A DNA stretch of 64,000 nucleotides from Owenia fusiformis (taxonomy: Eukaryota > Annelida > Polychaeta > Sabellida > Oweniidae), in NCBI GenBank assembly GCA_903813345.2, contig CAIIXF020000004.1, forward strand, positions 12,486,196-12,550,195, written 5' to 3'. A program made the position numbers and the translations under genes. The notes beneath the pieces are model-generated. The model saw only the letters and a program-made list of their open reading frames with translations. It was not told where the DNA came from and searched no databases. Shown here piece after piece: positions 57,342 to 64,000 of this stretch. The first letter of the stretch is position 1. Each line of letters begins with the position of its first letter.

Positions 57342-58213
57342 TCTGCCTATACGCATTGGTTATGTCGCAGACAAATATACCATTTCTACATAATCACCGC
57401 AATTGTGGATTAAAAATTATTTTAAATGGCTTTATTTCTAATATTTTCAGATGGCCTATAAGTATTGGTTATGTAGCAGACCAATATACACTTTTTACAT
57501 AATCACTGCAATTGTGGATTAAAAATTATTTTAAATGGCTTTATTTCTAATATTTTCAGATGGCCTATAAGTATTCGTTATGTAGCAGACCAATATACAC
57601 TTTTTACATAATCACTGCAATTGTGTAATAAAAGTTATTTTAAATGGCTTTATCTCAAATATTTTCAGATGGCCTATAAGCATTGGTTATGTAGCAGACT
57701 AATATACACTTTTTACATAATCACTTCAATTGTGTAATAAAAGTTATTTTAAATGGCTTTATCTCTAATATTTTCAGATGGCCTATAAGTATTGGTTATG
57801 TAGCAGACCAATATACACTTTTTACATAATCACTGCAATTGTGGATTAAAAGTTATTTTAAATGGCATTATTTTCAATATTTTCAGATGGCCTATAAGCA
57901 TTGGTTATGTAGCAGACCAATATACACTTTTTACATAATCACTGCAATTGTGTAATAAAAGTTATTTTAAATGGCATTATTTTCAATATTTTCAGATGGC
58001 CTATAAGCATTGGTTATGTAGCAGACCAATATACACTTTTTACATAATCACTTCAATTGTGTAATAAAAGTTATTTTAAATGGCTTTATCTCAAATATTT
58101 TCAGATGGCCTATAAGCATTGGTTATGTAGCAGACCAATATACACTTTTTACATAATCACTTCAATTGTGTATTAAAAGTTATTTTAAATGGCTTTATCT
58201 CTAATATTTTCAG
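57342..58213 (+). repeat. 109-bp tandem array of duplicated NALF splice acceptor plus exon start
   Basis: There are eight units with an exact 109-bp period. The ATGGCCTAT block starts at 57451, 57560, 57669, 57778, 57887, 57996 and 58105, and the true exon follows at 58214. A more diverged first unit begins near 57342. Each of the seven later units contains a polypyrimidine tract, TTTTCAG and then 31 bases equal or nearly equal to the start of the exon (MAYKHWLCSR). After AGCAGAC the units run into intron-like sequence, while the real exon continues with coding sequence. Read in the exon frame, a decoy unit reaches TAA after about 22-23 codons. The array probably arose when the exon start was joined to intron position about -78 and then amplified. 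Confidence 0.93.
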
Positions 58214-58385
58214 ATGGCGTATAAGCATTGGTTATGTAGCAGACACATTGACTCTATCCACATTAACAATGAGCGCTATGTTCCATGTGATATGGATCAC
58301 TGCGAACGTGTTGAGGAAGCATGCCCGTATTTACTACCTACAAGCGATGGCCAATACGCTGGTGAACCAGGGTTCCTATGCAGAG
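58214..58385 (+). CDS. NALF1: NALF/FAM155 family exon, cysteine-rich domain (partial gene)
   Basis: This internal exon encodes part of a NALCN channel auxiliary factor (FAM155/NALF; worm NLF-1 relative), a protein that helps the sodium-leak channel NALCN fold and reach the membrane. The 57 complete codons carry Cys at residues 8, 25, 30, 37 and 56 and the motifs YKHWLCS, VPC-x4-C-x6-CPYLLP and GEPGFLC. These match, in the same order, the vertebrate pattern YKAWLCS, IPC-x3-C-x6-CPFILP and SSFIC. The 3' splice site is ATATTTTCAG ending at 58213. The 5' splice site is GAG|GTATTG, cutting after 58385 in phase 1. The first codon happens to be ATG, but vertebrate homology continues upstream, so it is an internal Met and not the start. 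The preceding exon, joined in phase 0, is not visible. Immediately upstream is a 109-bp array that repeats this exon's acceptor and first 31 bases. Vertebrates have two paralogues, so the symbol marks the family only. Confidence 0.85.
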
Positions 58386-58702
58386 GTATTGTACATGTTT
58401 ATTGTCTATTGTATATGCTTATTGTACATGTTTATTGACTATTTTGGATGCTAATTGATTTCATATTATCTACCTAAAAAGGTATAAAAATATTGTCAGC
58501 TTGATCTGAGCATGCTGGGTAGACACTTGCACCACATAATTCTTGATAGTGCCAATAAGTGAATAAGTTTTGGGCATTCTGGGTAAAATACATGGCAGCC
58601 ATTTTGGTCTTCAAAATGCGATATTTATCACTGTGTAGCTGTTTTTGTTTATAATATTTGAATTAAAATATATTAAGATGAAGTTGTTTCGTCTTTTTCC
58701 AG

Positions 58703-58950
58703 ATGAAGAAATCTTAACATCCTCGAGTAATGATCAACAAAAGTGTTTCAAATTTTGCTATTTTAACGACTCTCAAACTGACTACGGGAATGACAATGAA
58801 AAAAACAGATGCCTCATGGACCCACAAACCTCTAGCTCTTCATCCAATCACAACACAGAATCATCATCACGTCATAAACTCTTAGCTCACCTTGCCCTCG
58901 TGTGGCTTATATGTACGTTTTTACCAAATATGGTCATAGGATTAACATAG
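58703..58950 (+). CDS. NALF1: NALF/FAM155 family last exon, C-terminal part
   Basis: This is the terminal exon of the same gene, after a 317-bp intron (58386-58702). The acceptor is CTTTTTCCAG ending at 58702. The first two bases AT complete the split codon G|AT (Asp), so the joined protein reads FLCR-DEEILTSSSNDQQ, which parallels vertebrate SSFICTG-LYETFLTNDEPE. Reading is open to TAG at 58948-58950, about 82 codons. It contains Cys in KCFKFC, a Ser/Asn-rich linker (SSSSSNHNTESSS) and a hydrophobic stretch of about 22 residues starting at LLAHLALVW and ending just before the stop. Vertebrate FAM155 proteins also end in a Ser-rich linker followed by a hydrophobic segment. No AATAAA lies close behind the stop. 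ATTAAA at 59336-59341 and AATAAA at 59856-59861 are possible poly(A) signals. The matching intron phase on both sides is strong independent support. Confidence 0.82.
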
Positions 58951-60439
58951 CATACCATATTTGGTAATAGGCAGTTTTTTATTGTTTATATCATTGGCAT
59001 CTGATTGGTGCATACAAATCACATGATCAAAGTATTAGAATCTTCATAAGCATTATACAAACATGGATGGAGGACCCCTTGAAATGTGAAAATAAGGAAC
59101 CCTTATTGTAAATTATGTGCAAAAATCAGTCAGATTTTGTGCCAGGGTATATGTCCTGGTGTTCCAGGTCCGCAGTAACTGTATATATTATGTAACATAT
59201 TCCACCATCGCATATAACCTCGCTGTACTATAGGAAATTTCCACTGAGGAGCAACGAGCATCGGAAATTTCCATCAGACCCTAGATGTTCATGCGGAAAA
59301 TTCCCATAAGTGCGATGAACCATGGAAAATCTTCCATTAAAAATTCCACATACAGGGAAAAATAATCTTAAATTTATGTTATAATTTAAATTCTGTTGCC
59401 AAAAATGGATGAACATAATGGTACCTTTCTTGTGTTCAACCTGCATTGTGCCAACTTGAGCTGCCAGTGTTGAGTAATCAATGTAGCACATTCAGAAGTC
59501 AATATTGAGTATTCATTATTGAGTAGCCAATTGTGAGTATTCAGAGTTGAGTATTCAAAGTTGAGTATATAGTGTTAAGTAGTCATTATTGAGTATTCAA
59601 TGTTGAAAAGCAAATTTTGAGTATGCTGTTTTCATTAGGTTCAATGTTGAGTATATAATATTGAGTTTTCAATATTGAGAAGTAAATTTGAGTTCACAGC
59701 ATTCTGTTTTAAGTATTTTGTATCCAGTGGTTGTTCAGTTTTGAATATTCAATATTGAGTAATCAGTGTTGAGTATTCAGTTTTGAGTATTCAACAACAT
59801 GATTTTATGTGAGGAGGAAAGTGACTGTGAGAGGAGAAAATTACAATAAGGATTCAATAAATTCAACAATGGAGTATTCAGCTATGGACACACATGGACC
59901 AGCATCAAACATGGATACTTCAAACATGGATTACAATTTGTTAATGGAGCACTGTAAATTCTTCCAAAGTATTTTAACATTGTCGTACAGAAGAAATTTA
60001 ATCTTCAGTCATCACGTTTTGAAAAACAGATAATAGAGTGGAAAGTTCTAATGGAAATGAGTGAGATGGAATTAGAAACTGAAATGCCTGGAAATACAGA
60101 TGTAGCATCCGATTCTAGAGAGAACTTAATGTGCATAGCTTGAGATGGGATTTCTGGATATTTAAGAAGCAACAATGTATGGGAAGTTTAAAATGTTATT
60201 AACAAAATAGGCATTATGTTTCCTATACTTTTAATTCTTTAGGTTTTAATATCTGAAACATTTGAGGTATCTGATCATATGGACTTTGTTGAAATTTCAT
60301 GACAAGGAAAAGCCCAGATTACATGTACATGAATTGTCAAATGCACCCTTATAGTCTCGTTTCTATTCTTTGGAGCACATTTGATTTATTATTGTTGATA
60401 AGAGACACTGTATGGCATTTGTTATGTCATGATTTCACT
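58951..60439 (+). other. Possible 3' untranslated and downstream region of NALF
   Basis: Follows the NALF stop. Contains ATTAAA (59336) and AATAAA (59856) as candidate poly(A) signals and the minisatellite at 59505. A 74-codon ORF at 59809 contains repeated NMDxSNMDY-like words and no known domain. Confidence 0.4.
59505..59795 (+). repeat. Degenerate GAGTATTCAGTGTT repeat
   Basis: About twenty loose units of 13-17 bp (TTGAGTATTCAAAGTTGAGT). It lies within the possible 3' end region of the NALF transcript. Confidence 0.85.
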
Positions 60440-61160
60440 GTGGAAAAAATGTTACAGTTGTCTTGATATCACAGTGGTCATGATGTCACAGTGGTCATCA
60501 CTTCAGAGTGGTCAGGATGTCACACTGGTCAAGATACCTTTATGGGCAGAATGTCATTGTTCCTGATGTCACAGTGGCCATGATGTCACAGTGGTCCTCA
60601 TTTCACAGTTGTCATCATGTCACAGTTGTCGGGATGTCACAGTGGTCATGATGTCAAAGTGGCCGTCATGTCACAGTGTCCATAATGTCTAAATGGTCAT
60701 GATGTCAAGATGGTAAAGATGATATAGTTGCAATGATGGCTCAGTAGTAATGATGTCAAAGTCACAGTGGTCATGATGTGACAGAAGTCAGTATGTCACA
60801 GTGGTCATTATGTCACAGAGGTCATCATGTCACAGTGCTCATTGTGTCACAGTGGTTATTATGTCACAGTTGCCAGGATGTCACAGTAGTCAAGATGCCT
60901 TGGTGGCCACAATGTCACTGTGGTCCTGATGTCACAGTGGTCATCATGTCACAGTGATCACCATGTCACAGTGTCCATGATGCCTCAATGGTCATGATGT
61001 CAAATTCGTAAAGATGATATAGTGGCAATGATGGCTTAGTAGTCATGATGTCAACGTCACAGTGGTCATGATGTTACAGTGGTCATTATGTCACAGTGGT
61101 CAGAATGTCATAATGGTCATTATGTCACAATGGTCAAGATTTCACTGTGGTAATTATTAG
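60440..61160 (+). repeat. 17-bp minisatellite TCACAGTGGTCATGATG
   Basis: About 40 degenerate units. A longer pattern, GGTAAAGATGATATAGTTGC with AATGATGGCTCAGTAGTAAT, occurs at about 60712 and again near 61007, so blocks of roughly 300-360 bp were duplicated. It ends just before the foldback element. Confidence 0.9.
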
Positions 61161-61173
61161 ACCTGATATAAGA

Positions 61174-62023
61174 CACCCTATGCAGACAGAGCCTGTGGGA
61201 AATATTGGGTGCGGCGCAAATGAGCGGAGGGTGCGGAGCTAACGGTCATTTTTGAATTTAAAATTGGGATATTTCTGAAACTAAGCCGTTTTGGGACTTC
61301 AAATATACCAAGATATGTGTATTTGACACCAAATATCAATAAAATTGTGAAAATAGTAGTGCAATTCATTTTATAGCGACGCAGTATGCCTTAAACATTT
61401 CTCAGACCTATATATTTTGAGACTATCCTTTTAATACTGCGTCCCCAGCATTCATAAAAAATGGTGTTCAAGATACACTACCCATGCAAATTATTTTTGC
61501 ATCTTGAAAGTCAGGCAGTATCTGTGTGATTTTATAAAAATTCGGAAATGTTCTTCAGATATGAGCCCCCTCTAAATATTGGGTGCGGAGCTACGTTTAT
61601 GGAGCTGCTCCGCACCCAATATTTAGAGGGGGCTCATATCTGAAAAAATTTCCGAATTTTTATAAAATCACACAGATACTGCCTGGCTTCCAAGATGCAA
61701 AAATAATTTGTATAGATAGTGCACCTTGAACACCATTTTTTATGAATGCTGGGGACTCAGTATTAAAAGGATAATTTCAAAATATATAGGTCTGGGAAAG
61801 GTTTAAGGCACACTGCGTCGCTATAGAATGAATTGCGCTACTATTTTCACAATTGTATTGATATTTGGTGTCAAATACACATATCTTGGTATATTTGAAG
61901 TCCCAAAACGGCTTAGTTTCAGAAATATCCCAAATTTAAATTCAAAAATAACCGTTAGCTCCGCACCCTCCGCTCATTTGCTCCGCACCCAATATTTCCC
62001 ACAGGCTCTGTCTGCATAGGGTG
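61174..62023. mobile_element. 850-bp foldback (palindromic) element
   Basis: The left arm 61174-61590 and right arm 61608-62023 are reverse complements over about 416 bp with only scattered mismatches. They are separated by a 17-bp spacer. The ends are CACCCTATGCAGACAGAGCC and its complement. The 5-bp sequence TAAGA occurs immediately outside both ends (61169-61173 and 62024-62028), as expected of a target-site duplication. The arms contain mirror-image ORFs of 63 codons that are one sequence read twice, with no known domain. The class is unknown. Confidence 0.92.
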
Positions 62024-62439
62024 TAAGAGAAAGAATAAAAAATAATTGTGTTACATTTTATGTAAGTATGTTTAACATACATGAATTGTGGTCACAGCTT
62101 AACTTTATTGAACAATTAAGTTACTAAATAAAATGTGTCAAAAAGAAACTGTACTGTACCCCCCCCCCCCCCCCTTACAATTGTCTTAATACTCATCACC
62201 AGATTTAGCCATATGTTGACTTTCGCAAAATTTTGATAAGATCACTCACCCAAATCTTCACATCAACATGATTTTGAGTGAGGCAAATTTTACCTTGGCC
62301 AGCTATTTGATTGAGGCAAATATTATTTTTGCTATTTGATTGAGGCAAACAGTGAGATGCTGTTCTTACAAAGGATAACTGAGTGCCCTGTTTTCATAAA
62401 TATAAATTACATTAGCAGATAAGAGAAATCAGAGAGAAA

Positions 62440-62745
62440 TTGTATGGAGTAAAGCATACCCTTATATGGAGTAAGCATGTCCATATATGGAATAAGCATT
62501 CCTTATATGGAATAAGCATGCCCTTATAGTGAATAAGTGTCCCCTAAATGAAATAAGCATGTCCTTATATAGCAAAGTATATCCTGATATGGAGAAGGTC
62601 TGTCATATATGGAATTAACATGTCCTTATATTGGAAAAACATGCCCATATATGGATAGTATACCCATATAAGGAATAAGCATACTATACTCATTGTGGAG
62701 TTAAACACATCTAGTTATGGAATAAGCATGTCTATATAAATATAG
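62440..62745 (+). repeat. Degenerate 23-bp repeat TATATGGAATAAGCATGTCC
   Basis: About thirteen units, such as TTATATGGAATAAGCATGCC, decaying to the right. Confidence 0.85.
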
Positions 62746-63016
62746 TCCAGCAAAACAGGCTGCAATTCATGGTGACGAGGTTCCAATTCATGGTGACGAG
62801 GCTTCCAAATTAGGACATTTATGGCCCTAAAAACACTCAGTTATGATGTTATTGTTTTACTTAAGTGAGCTTGTGTTATGATGCAGATTGTTTTGAAATG
62901 TCATTATGCGCAAATGAAGTTTGACGAACTGTATGATATTCAGTATGTTATTGATCATATGTGAAAAATAAGGAAAATATATTATTTGTTAAAAAGTATT
63001 TCAAAACCTCATTTTT

Positions 63017-63140
63017 ATGTCACCATCACAAGTTATAGTCTCCAGCTTTTTTGTGGGTGGTTTTGTGGGTGGTTTTTGTTTGGTGTTCGGCATCTGTAAC
63101 AAATGTTTGGTGGTGACATGTTGCATGTTAATGCTACATG
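63017..63140 (+). mobile_element. GTCACCACC element, short copy
   Basis: TATGTCACCATCACAAGTTA...GGTCTCC-like start, GTTCGGCATCTGTAACAAAT in the middle and TGGTGGTGACATGTTGCATG at the end, so both ends of the family lie within about 120 bp. Confidence 0.6.
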
Positions 63141-63824
63141 AGTATTAGATCTATTATTTTTTCTAAGTGACTAACTATTTGCAAATGTTGAATGTACATA
63201 ATATATGTACATGTTCAGCTTATGTACAGAAAAAATAATTGTTTAAACTACATCCAGATGCAGTGTCAAAAATTAAACGTAGAAAAATTGAATAAATTCA
63301 AATTTTCCTTCTTTGTCATCTCGGAGACATCTCGTATTGAATATTGAATGTCAAAAGTTAAATGTACAAACGTGATTTGTCCTATATGCCTAATGGCGTT
63401 GTGGTGACATTTTGAAATCATTTGCTATTGCTATTTTTGTTCCCAAAGTTATTTGTATGCAAATGAGGCGAATCAAAATTGTGGCAGAAGTTGCGTCTTG
63501 TGTACCAATATTCATGTTTGGCAGAAATATGTAATCGCAATGCATGTATGAATATTATTAAGTTAAGCTCAAGGGTGTTATATACCTTAGCCTAAGAAAT
63601 GTAAATGTGTTAGGCCAGGTAAATAAATCTTTGTTTCTGGTCACTACATGCAGTATCGTAACAACATATTTAAAAAAGAGTCGAAATGGCTTGGATTCTC
63701 TAAATGTTATTGATTTTATTGTATAAAGGCAGAATCAGATCTATAAAGGGTGAAAATTGCAAGCAATATGTATTGTACAATTGATCTACCAATGTATTCC
63801 TTACAATCTCAAATATAATATCTA

Positions 63825-64000
63825 CCAAAAAATCCACAATATGTTGATCAATTGGTGAAGATATTTAAGATTCAATTTGCAAAAATGGGGGAGGAATATC
63901 TTCCAAAAGATCCACAATAAGTTATCTATTGGTGAAGTTATTTGAGATTTAATTTGCAAAAATGGGGGAAGAATATCTTTCAAAAGATCCACAATAAGTT
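63825..64000 (+). repeat. Tandem repeat of about 80-90 bp running off the window
   Basis: TCCACAATAxGTTxATCxATTGG, GATTxAATTTGCAAAAATGG and GGGAGGAATATCTTCCAAAA occur twice, with a third unit cut by the window edge. Confidence 0.85.

Larger units (their letters stand above)
62030..63824. other. Non-coding right end
   Basis: Besides the listed repeats it holds a C run (62159-62174) and two copies of TATTTGATTGAGGCAAA (62308, 62335). No gene recognised. Confidence 0.5.

Noticed and set aside
58248-58454. Alternative-frame ORF across the NALF exon
   Set aside because: The other frame matches the family, has conserved cysteines and fits both splice phases.
58645-58702. Upstream extension and ATG of the last NALF exon ORF
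   Set aside because: It lies before the CTTTTTCCAG acceptor and is intronic; the split codon joins only when this part is removed.
61178-62019. Two nearly identical 63-codon ORFs on opposite strands
   Set aside because: They are the two arms of the foldback element, the same sequence counted twice; no domain recognised.

Overview
The window looks like AT-rich, gene-poor nuclear DNA of an animal, most likely a marine invertebrate. It has spliceosomal introns, a tRNA-derived SINE, many short inverted-repeat transposons with target-site duplications, and many minisatellites. I see no operons, no bacterial-style ORFs and no complete gene. Hemichordate, echinoderm, mollusc, brachiopod and lancelet are all possible, and I cannot choose between them.

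The only convincing gene is at the right. Two exons (58214-58385 and 58703-58950, + strand) encode the cysteine-rich domain and hydrophobic C terminus of a FAM155/NALF protein, the auxiliary subunit of the NALCN sodium-leak channel. They are joined by a 317-bp phase-1 intron with consensus splice sites. The exons for the N-terminal part are not visible, so most of the 58 kb to the left is probably one long intron of this gene, or intergenic DNA. A second trace of coding sequence is a globin-like exon (29637-29841) with good splice signals but an in-frame stop codon, so it is probably a pseudogene fragment.

Layout. 0-8 kb: degenerate minisatellites, a nested transposon and the first full copy of a 380-bp element. 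8.3-9.5 kb: a 34-bp satellite. 10-11.1 kb: a palindromic repeat and a 58-bp minisatellite. 13.7-18.1 kb: a 4.4-kb segment bounded by long diverged inverted repeats. 19-30 kb: more dispersed repeats, a 164-bp satellite, a 19-bp satellite and the globin-like relic. 30-38.9 kb: hairpin elements, a CCGT microsatellite joined to a repeat rich in ATGGCGGCC motifs, and a 106/110-bp satellite. 40-47 kb: nested elements, a minisatellite packed with AGGTCA-type half-sites, and a SINE. 47-56.5 kb: further minisatellites and a third nested transposon. 57.3-58.2 kb: an array of 109-bp units that copies the NALF 3' splice site and the first 31 bases of its exon, ending at the real exon. 59.5-64 kb: minisatellites and an 850-bp foldback element.

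Strongest observations: (1) the decoy splice-acceptor array directly before the NALF exon; (2) a 350-380-bp element with four full copies, each flanked by a perfect 9-bp target-site duplication and each carrying a promoter-like series of motifs; (3) the 850-bp near-perfect palindrome with a 5-bp duplication; (4) an unclassified dispersed repeat of about 190 bp with some twenty copies on both strands; (5) the globin-like relic. Copy counts and boundaries of repeats were read by eye and are approximate unless exact bases are given.
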